A stretch of 34,090 nucleotides of DNA from Pseudomonadota bacterium (lineage in GTDB: Bacteria > Pseudomonadota > Gammaproteobacteria > Burkholderiales > Burkholderiaceae_C), in assembly GCA_023460715.1 (NCBI GenBank), contig JAEWPH010000266.1, positions 1-34,090 of the forward strand, in the 5' to 3' direction. Both the position numbers and the translations under genes were made by a program. The notes under the pieces are model-generated. The model ran no database searches. It was not told the origin of the DNA and saw only the letters and a program-made list of their open reading frames with translations. Below, one piece after another: positions 1 through 6,413 of this stretch; within the stretch, counting starts at the first letter, position 1, and each line of letters begins with the position of its first letter.

Positions 1-366
1 GCCCGTGGCGGGCGGGGTGTGGGGGGCCGGCTCGGCGCCCGGCAGCACGGCCAGCACCGGCACGGGCAGCAGCGCCATGCCGAAGAGCAGCTGGTCAAGC
101 AGATTGCAGTCGCTGCCGGCGTGGCCGTGGAACAGCGCCTCCAGCATGCCGCTGCCGTGGGCATGGCCGGGGTTCGCCGTCTGCGCCGTGGCGCCATGGG
201 CCTGCGGCGCTGCGGGCACGGCCGTACCCAAGGGGCCGCCGTGCACGACCTGGTGCACGCGGCCCAGTGCCGGGCTGAGCACCAGGCACAGCGCCAGCAG
301 CCATGACGCCAGGCGCGCCGCCCACGGGCGTGGCGTCATGACCGGTGCGGACCGCGGGCGGGACAT
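1..366 (-). CDS. His-rich secreted or membrane protein of the zinc-type operon (partial)
   Basis: The reading frame is open from an ATG at 366 to the window edge, so the C-terminus is missing (122 codons seen). A second in-frame ATG lies at 339, and neither has a clear ribosome site. The product has an Arg-rich start, then a hydrophobic signal-like stretch (SWLLALCLVLSPALG), then a His/Gly/Ala region with HQVVHGG, HAHGSG and FHGHAGSDCNLLDQLL. A second hydrophobic stretch (FGMALLPVPVLAVLPG) precedes a Pro-rich end. His clusters plus one Cys suggest divalent-metal binding outside the cytoplasm. It lies 62 nt downstream of the DUF3299 gene on the same strand and is probably the last or a late gene of the Zur-type operon. 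I do not recognise a named family. Metal binding is inferred from composition and context. Confidence 0.6.
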   Translation of the reverse strand, partial: MSRPRSAPVMTPRPWAARLASWLLALCLVLSPALGRVHQVVHGGPLGTAVPAAPQAHGATAQTANPGHAHGSGMLEALFHGHAGSDCNLLDQLLFGMALLPVPVLAVLPGAEPAPHTPPATG

Positions 367-428
367 GTCAGATCGGATGCGAAAGTGGCGGAAAGGAACC
401 GGACAGGGGCACAGCGCAGCGGAGGCGG

Positions 429-989
429 TCATTCCACCTGGCGCGCGTCCACCATGCGGTAGAACAGCCCGTACTGGTCGTCCAGCAGCGTGAAGAACTT
501 GCCCTCCACGACGACCGGCTCCAGCGAATAGCGCACGGGCGAACGGGCCTTCACCTCGATCATGCTCTCGGGCCCGCCGGGAATGCAGAACGCGCAGGTC
601 AGCGGCACCGAGGTCAGCAGGAAATGCTTCTGCCCCGGCTTGGTATCCATGGGCACCATGAAGCCCTGCACGCGCTGCACGGTTTTGTCGAGCGCCTTCT
701 GCTCGGCATTGAAGACGGGCTCGATGCGCGTCTTCAGGGTTTTCTTGTCGAGGTTGGTGAGCGTGGACCAGGCCACCACATCAGCCCGCTGGGGCAGCGG
801 CTTGATCGGGCTCTGGGGGCTGTGGTAACCCGCGCCCTGCCCGGCCGGCCACCCGCCGGCCACCGGAGCCGACAGCACGGGCGCGCCCGGCGCCTGGGCC
901 GCTGCCGGCTGGCTGCCGGCTTCTGCCGCCAGGACGGCAAGCACGGCGGCGACGGCCAAGTGGCGGCGAGGGAGGGACAAGGTCATCAT
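429..989 (-). CDS. DUF3299 periplasmic protein
   Basis: A 186-residue secreted protein with a Tat/Sec-like signal (MMTLSLPRRHLAVAAVLAVL) and a likely cleavage after the Ala-rich stretch near residue 32. The conserved core of the DUF3299 family is visible: QGFMVPMDTKPGQKHFLLTS at 108-127, then PLTCAFCIPGGPESMIEV, with a CxxC pair at C132/C135. I chose the ATG at 989 because GGAG lies six bases upstream. The longer frame from 1091 would start inside the preceding gene. DUF3299 proteins accompany FtsX-type ABC transporters in zinc-responsive clusters, such as zrg in Vibrio and zrm in Pseudomonas as I recall them, which fits this operon. The biochemical function is unknown; the CxxC suggests metal or thiol chemistry. 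Confidence 0.88.
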   Translation of the reverse strand: MMTLSLPRRHLAVAAVLAVLAAEAGSQPAAAQAPGAPVLSAPVAGGWPAGQGAGYHSPQSPIKPLPQRADVVAWSTLTNLDKKTLKTRIEPVFNAEQKALDKTVQRVQGFMVPMDTKPGQKHFLLTSVPLTCAFCIPGGPESMIEVKARSPVRYSLEPVVVEGKFFTLLDDQYGLFYRMVDARQVE

Positions 990-1056
990 GGACGGGCTCC
1001 GAAAAACGAGGAATGCGCTGGCGCAGGCACGCACGCCAGGGCACGCTTCAGGGGTT

Positions 1057-1314
1057 TCAGTGGACGTGGCGCATGCCGCAGTACTTGCCAATGGCGAGAT
1101 TCTTGCAGGCGGCCTGCAGTTCCTTCTGGCACTGGTCGTGGCCCTTGCCCGACTCCAGGCACTTGGCCGCAGCCTCGTGCGCGGCGGCCATGGCGCGGTG
1201 GCGTTCGATGTCGGCCTGGGTTTCCTTGTCGCTGTGGCCTTGCGCGTGGGCGGCAGAGGCCAGAGTGAGCAGCGGTGCCAGCACCAGGGCGGACAGCAAG
1301 GATTTCTGGATCAT
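1057..1314 (-). CDS. Small secreted Cys/His protein (85 aa)
   Basis: An 85-residue protein starting MIQKSLLSALVLAPLLTLAS with a typical Sec signal ending AHA-QG (cleavage near residue 24). The mature part is about 60 residues, helical and charged. It has four cysteines (C52, C62, C70, C79), giving a CX9C then CX8C pattern that resembles a twin-cysteine helical hairpin, and the C-terminus is MRHVH. AAAGGA precedes the ATG by about nine bases. The gene follows the permease by 58 nt and precedes the DUF3299 gene by 67 nt. I infer a periplasmic metal-binding or disulfide-stabilised accessory factor of the transporter. I do not recognise a named family. Confidence 0.8.
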   Translation of the reverse strand: MIQKSLLSALVLAPLLTLASAAHAQGHSDKETQADIERHRAMAAAHEAAAKCLESGKGHDQCQKELQAACKNLAIGKYCGMRHVH

Positions 1315-1372
1315 GGAAAAGGTCCTTTCAAAGGGAGGGATGGAAACGGTACGGTGCGCAGACCCGCATCCA

Positions 1373-2617
1373 CTAGGGCTGCGACAGCAGCTGCGCCACA
1401 TCGACGCGGTAGGCCTGCACGGCGGGCACCAGCGCGGCCACGGCGGCCACGCCCGCGGCCAGCGCCGGCACGGCCCATTCCTGCGGCAGCCACACGGCGC
1501 CGGACACGGGCATGGCGTTCTGCGCCTGCAGCAGCTGCCCCACCACGGCCGTGAGCGCATGGCCGCCGGCCAGGCCCAGCAGGCTGGCCAGCAGCGCCAG
1601 CCACAGCGCCTCGCACAGCAGCAGGCTGCCGACGCGCGCCGGCGGGGCGCCGAGCATGCGCAGCATGGCCAGATCGGCCCGGCGCTCGCGCACCGCATTC
1701 CACAGGGCGATGAAAACGCTCAGCGCCGCCACGCCCAGCAGCACGCCGCCCAGGGCGCGCAGCACGTCGGCGCCCACGCCCAGCAGCCGCACCAGGCGGG
1801 TGATCTCAATGGCCGGGGCGGCGGCCTGCATGGGGGTGTTGGCGTTGATAGTGCGCGGCAGCATCACCGCCGCCAGTGGCGTGCGGTAGCGCACCAGGGC
1901 CAGGGTCACTTCGCGCTCTTCGCGCAGCACGGCCAGGTCTTCGGGGTCGTCGGCCTGCGCCGATTCATGCACCTGCCAGACCGACTCGGTGGACGTGAGC
2001 ACCAGGCGGTCGATGACACAGCCGCAGGGGGCGAGCACGCCAGAGACGGTGTAGGGATGGTCCCCGTGCGCGTGGCCGCCGCCCGCCAGCCCGTGGCTGC
2101 CCACGAACTGCCGTCCCACCAGCGGCCCGCCGGGCGCCGCGCTGGGTGAGCCTTGTGCCATGGCGCGCGCCACGGTGGCGCCGAGCACAGCCTGCATCGG
2201 CGCCTGCCACATCGCGCCCTCCGCCATCGTGGCCTGGTAATGGGCGGGGTATTCGGGCGTGGTGCCGACGATGCGGTAGCCGGCAAAGCTGTCGCCCAGG
2301 CTGAGCGGAATCGCCTGCGCCACCTGGGGGTTGCTGCGCAGCGCCTCGAAATCCGCCAGGGCGATATTGCCCGGCGGCACATCGATGTGGAACACGCCCG
2401 CGAGGATGAGCTGCAACGGACTGCCCTTGGCTCCGACGACCAGGTCGATGCCCTGCACGTCGCGCTCGAAAGCCTGGTCGATCTGCGTGCTGACCTGCAG
2501 CACCAGCGTGATGGCGGCCAGGCCCAGCGTCAGCAGCAGCAGGTTGAGCGCTGCGGCGAGCGGCCGGGACCACAGATAGCGCCAGGACAGCGCGGCGATG
2601 GAAACTATGCTTTTCAT
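1373..2617 (-). CDS. FtsX/MacB-type ABC transporter permease
   Basis: A 414-residue membrane protein with the FtsX-like permease layout. One N-terminal membrane helix (about 21-42) is followed by a large periplasmic domain (about 45-275) and three C-terminal helices (about 285-410). The periplasmic domain has a His-rich loop, SHGLAGGGHAHGDHPY at 174-189, followed by CGC at 198-200, which could bind metal. It pairs with the ATPase gene two bases upstream. The start codon lies in the stem of a dispersed repeat (see 2604-2660) with no good ribosome site, so translation probably depends on re-initiation after the ATPase stop codon. Such permeases usually drive export or envelope remodelling rather than classical import. 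In this operon a role in zinc-related protein or lipid handling is inferred. Confidence 0.9.
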   Translation of the reverse strand: MKSIVSIAALSWRYLWSRPLAAALNLLLLTLGLAAITLVLQVSTQIDQAFERDVQGIDLVVGAKGSPLQLILAGVFHIDVPPGNIALADFEALRSNPQVAQAIPLSLGDSFAGYRIVGTTPEYPAHYQATMAEGAMWQAPMQAVLGATVARAMAQGSPSAAPGGPLVGRQFVGSHGLAGGGHAHGDHPYTVSGVLAPCGCVIDRLVLTSTESVWQVHESAQADDPEDLAVLREEREVTLALVRYRTPLAAVMLPRTINANTPMQAAAPAIEITRLVRLLGVGADVLRALGGVLLGVAALSVFIALWNAVRERRADLAMLRMLGAPPARVGSLLLCEALWLALLASLLGLAGGHALTAVVGQLLQAQNAMPVSGAVWLPQEWAVPALAAGVAAVAALVPAVQAYRVDVAQLLSQP

Positions 2618-2660
2618 AGCTACTCGCGCTTTTCAGACAAGGGCTCCAGGCCATTTTGGC
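2604..2660 (-). repeat. Dispersed palindromic repeat, copy 1 (gene junction)
   Basis: Read on the minus strand it begins GCCAAAATGGCC and ends with the hairpin CTATG-AAAAG-CATAG. It encodes the last ~13 residues of the ABC ATPase, its TAG stop, and the ATG and first codons of the permease. Two GCGC-type half-sites (GCCC and GCGC) are 11 nt apart, as in the other copies. Confidence 0.8.
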
Positions 2661-3315
2661 TTGCAACCGCATCCAGCGACAGGGTCTGCGTGCCCGCCTG
2701 GCGCTGCAGCCACCGCGCAGCGCGCTGATCGTGGGTGGCAACGACCAGGGTGGCGCCGCAGGCCGCAGCGCTCTCCTGCAGCAGGTCCAGGGCCGTGGCG
2801 GCAGAGGCGTCGTCCAGGCTGGCCGTGGGCTCGTCGGCCAGGAGTACGCGGGGCTGCAGCAGCACGGCCCGCGCCAGCGCCACGCGCTGGGCTTGCCCGC
2901 CCGACAACTCGTGCGGGCGCCGGCCGGCCAGCGTAGCCAGATCCAGACGCTGCAACGCGGCCTGGATGGCGGCGTCATCCACCACCCGCCCTGCGGCGAA
3001 GAAAGGCAGCGACAGGTTGCCGGCCACCGTCAAGGCGGCGCTCAGGTGCAGCCGCTGCGGCAGGAAACCGACGCTCGCGGCCCGCCAGACATCGCGCCGC
3101 GCCGCGGGCAGTGCGGCCACATCCTGGTCCGCCACCTCCAGCATGCCCTGCGCAGGGGTGCGCAGCCCGGCCACCAGCGCCAGCCAGGTCGACTTGCCGG
3201 CGCCGGAACGGCCTTGCAGCAGCAGCCGGCCGCCTTGCGGCACGTCCACATCGGGAAACCGCAGCGTCTGCGGCGTGCCGCGGTAGGCGAAGGAGAGCGC
3301 GTGGGTACGGATCAT
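2620..3315 (-). CDS. ABC transporter ATP-binding protein
   Basis: A 231-residue ATPase of the LolD/MacB type. Walker A is GRSGAGKST at 35-43, the Q-loop is Q87, the signature is LSGGQ at 137-141, Walker B is VLLADEP at 157-163, and the switch His is H195 in VVATHD. The start at 3315 is chosen because ATGA overlaps the stop of the upstream Fur-family gene by four bases, which implies translational coupling. The longer frame to 3351 would overlap the regulator needlessly. The last ~13 codons, ending EPLSEKRE, derive from the dispersed repeat, so the natural C-terminus has been replaced or extended. It energises the permease encoded immediately downstream. Confidence 0.92.
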   Translation of the reverse strand: MIRTHALSFAYRGTPQTLRFPDVDVPQGGRLLLQGRSGAGKSTWLALVAGLRTPAQGMLEVADQDVAALPAARRDVWRAASVGFLPQRLHLSAALTVAGNLSLPFFAAGRVVDDAAIQAALQRLDLATLAGRRPHELSGGQAQRVALARAVLLQPRVLLADEPTASLDDASAATALDLLQESAAACGATLVVATHDQRAARWLQRQAGTQTLSLDAVASQNGLEPLSEKRE

Positions 3316-3782
3316 GCGGCCGCACCGTCCGGATGGGCGCAGCCCGCGCACCGGCCGCGCACGGCGATATCCACCGCCAGATCCTGGTGGCCCGCGGAGG
3401 CCAGCGCCTTGAGCATCTGGCGCATGGCGCCCTGCATGCGCTCGGAGCCTTCGGCCAGGGCGAACTGCCGGTGGCAGTCGTCACATTCGAAATGGGGTGT
3501 GGGCCCTTCGGCATCCGCAGCGGCCAACGCGAAGCGCGCCACCCGCTGGCTGTCCACCTGGCGGCGCAGCAAGCCGGCGGAGGCCAGCCGGTCCAGCAGG
3601 CGGTAGACGGTGACGCGGTTGACCGCCACGCCATCGTGCACCAGCGCCGCCTCGACCTCGGACTCCGACCAGGACACGCCCGGCTGCGACTGCAGCAGGG
3701 CCAGCACCGCGCGCGTGGCCCGCGTGGAACGCAGGCCGGGCGGCAGAGTCAAGGACGGGAGGAGAGGATGGGACCGGGGCAT
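3312..3782 (-). CDS. zur: Fur-family regulator, probably Zur
   Basis: A 156-residue Fur-family protein. The winged-helix DNA-binding part (about 20-85) contains NRVTVYRLLDRLASAGLL. The dimerisation and metal part has HFECDDCH (H97, C100, C103, H104) and a second CxxC at C145/C148 near the end, together forming the structural zinc site. I call it Zur rather than Fur because the operon it leads encodes an FtsX-type ABC transporter, a DUF3299 protein and His/Cys-rich secreted proteins, and has no iron-uptake genes. A perfectly placed palindrome lies just upstream (3793-3817), pointing to autoregulation. Its stop overlaps the ATPase start by four bases. Fur or another metal specificity is not excluded from sequence alone. 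Confidence 0.85.
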   Translation of the reverse strand: MPRSHPLLPSLTLPPGLRSTRATRAVLALLQSQPGVSWSESEVEAALVHDGVAVNRVTVYRLLDRLASAGLLRRQVDSQRVARFALAAADAEGPTPHFECDDCHRQFALAEGSERMQGAMRQMLKALASAGHQDLAVDIAVRGRCAGCAHPDGAAA

Positions 3783-3792
3783 CGGGCGCAGA

Positions 3793-3817
3793 GATAACGC
3801 AATCGGGTTGCATTATC
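3793..3817. promoter_or_regulatory. Zur/Fur-type operator
   Basis: An inverted repeat: GATAACGCAA, five bases, then TTGCATTATC, with 9 of 10 arm positions complementary. It lies 11 bases before the regulator start and contains a -10-like GATAAT on the minus strand, so binding would block transcription of the whole operon. The TGCAA/TTGCA core and AT-rich flanks fit Fur-superfamily sites. Assignment to Zur is inference. Confidence 0.75.
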
Positions 3818-3928
3818 GCTGCATATCGCGCGTGCCTCGCTGCTGCCGGCGTATCAGGATGCGTGTCGGGATGCGTATCGCGAGGCAACAACGGTGCCCG
3901 CCCTGCCCCGCGGCGTCCCTGGTGTGCG

Positions 3929-4471
3929 TCAGGCGTCCGGTTTCAGGTGGTGGGCGAAGGTCTTGCGAAACTTCTCCACCTTAGGTCCCACCACGAAGGC
4001 GCAGTAGCCTTGGTTCGGGTGGTTGGCGAAGTAGTCCTGGTGGTAGGCCTCCGCCGGCCAGTAGCTGCGCAGCGGCTCCAGTTCGGTCACCACCGGGGCG
4101 CCGAAGAGCCGGTCTTGGCCGATCTGGCGCAGCAGCTCTTCGGCGACCTGCTTGTGGGCGGGATCGCTGTAGTAGATGCCGCTGCGGTACTGCGTGCCGA
4201 CGTCGTTGCCCTGGCGGTTGAGCGTGGTCGGGTCGTGGGTGGCGAAGAAGATCTCCAGGATCTCGCGCACGCCGATCACCGCGGGGTCGAACGTGAGCTT
4301 GACCACCTCGGCGTGGCCCGTGGTGCCGGTGCAGATCTGCTCATAGGTCGGCGCCGGCAGGTCGCCGTTGGCGTAGCCGCTTTCTACGTCGTTGATGCCG
4401 CGCACCCGGTCGAACACCGCCTCGGTACACCAGAAGCACCCACCGCCCAGGGTGATCGTCTGCTCGCTCAT
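3929..4471 (-). CDS. msrA: Peptide-methionine (S)-S-oxide reductase
   Basis: A 180-residue MsrA that reduces methionine-S-sulfoxide in proteins and free methionine using thioredoxin. The catalytic motif GCFWC is at 11-15 (nucleophile C12). Further family marks are YANGDLPAPTYEQICTGTTG at 33-52, THDPTTLNRQGNDVGTQYRS and HQDYF. C157 near the C-terminus can act as the recycling cysteine. Length is normal for the short cytosolic type. It stands alone, divergent from tetR, with a ~100-nt shared upstream region. Repair of oxidised protein fits the neighbouring pcm-like gene, but the two are on opposite strands. Confidence 0.97.
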   Translation of the reverse strand: MSEQTITLGGGCFWCTEAVFDRVRGINDVESGYANGDLPAPTYEQICTGTTGHAEVVKLTFDPAVIGVREILEIFFATHDPTTLNRQGNDVGTQYRSGIYYSDPAHKQVAEELLRQIGQDRLFGAPVVTELEPLRSYWPAEAYHQDYFANHPNQGYCAFVVGPKVEKFRKTFAHHLKPDA

Positions 4472-4524
4472 GGTCCGTTTCCTGCAAAGTCGTGTGATGT
4501 GGCCATTATGGAAGCGGCCCGCAA

Positions 4525-4567
4525 TTGACGCTCCCGGACGGGATTGCTACATTACTAACCAGTCAGT
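4525..4567 (+). promoter_or_regulatory. Promoter and operator of the tetR-pcm-rhodanese-tolC cluster
   Basis: TTGACG (4525-4530) and TACATT (4548-4553) with a 17-bp spacer form a near-consensus sigma70 promoter. Directly downstream, over the expected start site, is the imperfect palindrome ACTAACCAGTCAGT (4554-4567), symmetric in purine/pyrimidine terms. It is well placed as the autoregulatory operator of the TetR protein that starts at 4578. Confidence 0.7.
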
Positions 4568-4577
4568 CATTAACGAG

Positions 4578-5246
4578 ATGCCATCCAGTTCCCCCTCTCC
4601 CGCACCGGCGACGGACGCCGCCCCGAAGCGAGGCCGCCGCAAGGAGGCCCGCCCCGGCGAGCTGCTGAGTGCGGCGCTGGACCTGTTCGTCGAGAAGGGG
4701 TTCGCCGCCACCAAGGTCGAAGAAGTCGCCGCGCGGGCGGGCGTCTCCAAGGGCACCCTGTTCCTCTACTTTCCCAGCAAGGAAGAGCTGTTCAAGGAGG
4801 TGGTGCGACGCAACATCGCCGACCGCTTCGTGGAATGGGATCTGGAGCTGGAGGCCTACGAGGACAACACCTCCGAACTGCTGCGCTACTGCTTCGCCAC
4901 CTGGTGGGAGCACGTGGGCGCCACCAAGGCCGGCGCGCTCGACAAGCTGATGCTCAGCGAAGCCAACAATTTCCCCGAGCTGGCCCGGTTCTACCGCCAG
5001 GAAGTGGTGGAGCCGGCACGTGACCTGGTCCGCCGCATCCTGCAGCGCGGCATGGAGCGCGGCGAGTTCCGGCGCATGGATCTCGAGTACGCCGTCTACC
5101 TGGTCGAGGCCCCCCTCGCCTTCCTGATGATGTGGCAGCACTCCTTCGGCCTGTGCATGCCCGACGCCGACCGTTTCTCTCCCCAGGAGTACATCCGTGT
5201 CCAGGTGGACAACATCCTGCTGGGCCTGGCCACCCGGCCGGCCTAA
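4578..5246 (+). CDS. TetR/AcrR-family transcriptional regulator
   Basis: A 222-residue repressor. After a Pro/Ala/Lys-rich leader the TetR DNA-binding domain runs from about 27 to 76, with the helix-turn-helix VEEVAARAGVSKGTLFLYFP and the usual SKEELFKEVV that follows. The C-terminal ligand-binding part (80-220) is AcrR-like. The ATG at 4578 lies 10-20 nt after a predicted transcription start and just behind the candidate operator. It leads a co-directional cluster with a methyltransferase, a rhodanese and a TolC-type channel, so control of efflux or envelope stress genes is likely. Its ligand cannot be told. Confidence 0.92.
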   Translation: MPSSSPSPAPATDAAPKRGRRKEARPGELLSAALDLFVEKGFAATKVEEVAARAGVSKGTLFLYFPSKEELFKEVVRRNIADRFVEWDLELEAYEDNTSELLRYCFATWWEHVGATKAGALDKLMLSEANNFPELARFYRQEVVEPARDLVRRILQRGMERGEFRRMDLEYAVYLVEAPLAFLMMWQHSFGLCMPDADRFSPQEYIRVQVDNILLGLATRPA

Positions 5247-5291
5247 AATCAGCGGTTTGTCTGAACAGCGATACGACCTCCGGAGTACCCC

Positions 5292-6002
5292 ATGAACATG
5301 CCTCTGAACACGTCCGCCGATATTGGCGATCCCGTCGCGCAAGCCCGATACAACATGATCGAGCAGCAGATCCGCCCGTGGAACGTGCTCGATCCGCTGG
5401 TGCTGGAGCTGCTGTCCATCGTGCGCCGCGAGGACTTCGTGCCGCCGGCCTACCGCGGCATGGCCTTCATGGACACCGAAATCCCCCTCAACGGCTCCAC
5501 TGAAGAGGCCGTGCGCCTGGGCCAGGTCATGCTGGCACCGCGCGTCGAGGCGCGCCTGCTGCAGGACCTGCAGGTCAAGCCCACCGACCGCGTGCTCGAA
5601 ATCGGCGCCGGCTCGGGCTACATGGCCGCGCTGCTGGCCTATCGCGCCGAGCGCGTGGTGACGCTGGAGATCGTTCCCGATCTGGTGGAGTTCGCCCGCG
5701 AAAACCTGCGCAGCGCCAACGTGCACAACGTCGACGTGCGCCAGGCCGACGGTGCCCTCGAGCAGACCGCGGACGGTCCGTTCGACGTGATCGTGCTGAG
5801 CGGCTCCGTGGCCGAAGTGCCGCAGCAGCTGCTGTCCCAGCTGCGCGATGGCGGCCGGCTGGCGGCCGTCGTGGGCGGCGAGCCGATGATGCGCGCCACC
5901 TTCGTGCGCCGCACCGGCGACCGCTTCGAGACGACCACGCCGTGGGACACCATCGCTCCGCGCCTGCAGAGCTTCCCCGAACCGTCCCGCTTCACCTTCT
6001 GA
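5292..6002 (+). CDS. Protein-L-isoaspartate O-methyltransferase-like SAM methyltransferase
   Basis: A 236-residue Rossmann methyltransferase of the PCMT family. SAM motif I is VLEIGAGSGY at 101-110, followed by the acidic end of strand 2 (VVTLEIVPDL) and FDVIVLSGSVAEVPQQLL. The family N-terminal region (RREDFVPPAYRGMAFMDTEIPL) is present. However, the substrate motif of true PCMTs (GQTISQP in E. coli) reads GQVMLAP at 77-83, so the conserved Ser is absent. Repair activity is therefore doubtful, although databases would call it pcm. A -10-like TAAAAT overlaps the tetR stop codon (5244-5249), so it may have its own promoter. CCGGAG lies about 10 bases before the ATG. The rhodanese gene follows after 25 nt. 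Confidence 0.85.
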   Translation: MNMPLNTSADIGDPVAQARYNMIEQQIRPWNVLDPLVLELLSIVRREDFVPPAYRGMAFMDTEIPLNGSTEEAVRLGQVMLAPRVEARLLQDLQVKPTDRVLEIGAGSGYMAALLAYRAERVVTLEIVPDLVEFARENLRSANVHNVDVRQADGALEQTADGPFDVIVLSGSVAEVPQQLLSQLRDGGRLAAVVGGEPMMRATFVRRTGDRFETTTPWDTIAPRLQSFPEPSRFTF

Positions 6003-6027
6003 CCCTGTCCTTCTGGAAGCACACCGC

Positions 6028-6369
6028 ATGATCGACCACGTTCGCCCCGCCCAGCTCGCCGACTGGCTGGCCGCCACCCCTGAAGGCAGCCGCCCGGTGG
6101 TGCTGGACGTGCGCGAACCGTGGGAACTGCAGACCGCCAGCGTGTCTCCCGAAGGCTTCGAGCTTGCCGCCATTCCCATGGGCCAGTTGCCCGAACGGCT
6201 GGCCGAGCTCGATCCCGCCCGCCCCATCGCCTGCCTGTGCCACCACGGCATGCGCAGCCTGCGGGTCGCACAGTTTCTGGAACACCACGGTTACGAGCAG
6301 ATCGCCAACATCACCGGTGGCATCGACGCCTGGTCGCACGAGCGCGACCCGGCCGTCCCGCGCTACTGA
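6028..6369 (+). CDS. Single-domain rhodanese-like sulfurtransferase
   Basis: A 113-residue single rhodanese domain. It has VVLDVREPWELQTA near residue 28, the active-site loop CHHGMRS with the catalytic Cys in LCHHGMRSLR, and the closing NITGGIDAWS motif. The six-residue loop is the sulfurtransferase type, not a Cdc25-like phosphatase loop. It is cytoplasmic and has no signal peptide. It lies 25 nt after the methyltransferase and 44 nt before tolC, in a co-directional group that I recall being conserved in Burkholderiales. The physiological sulfur acceptor is unknown. Confidence 0.93.
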   Translation: MIDHVRPAQLADWLAATPEGSRPVVLDVREPWELQTASVSPEGFELAAIPMGQLPERLAELDPARPIACLCHHGMRSLRVAQFLEHHGYEQIANITGGIDAWSHERDPAVPRY

Positions 6370-6413
6370 GGGATGGGCTGGCGCCCGATCACGCAGACCT
6401 TCCGAAGGACTTC

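Noticed and set aside
4563..6251. 562-codon minus-strand frame across tetR and pcm
   Set aside because: It is a shadow of the plus-strand genes. The plus-strand products match known families and the minus-strand product has shadow-type composition.
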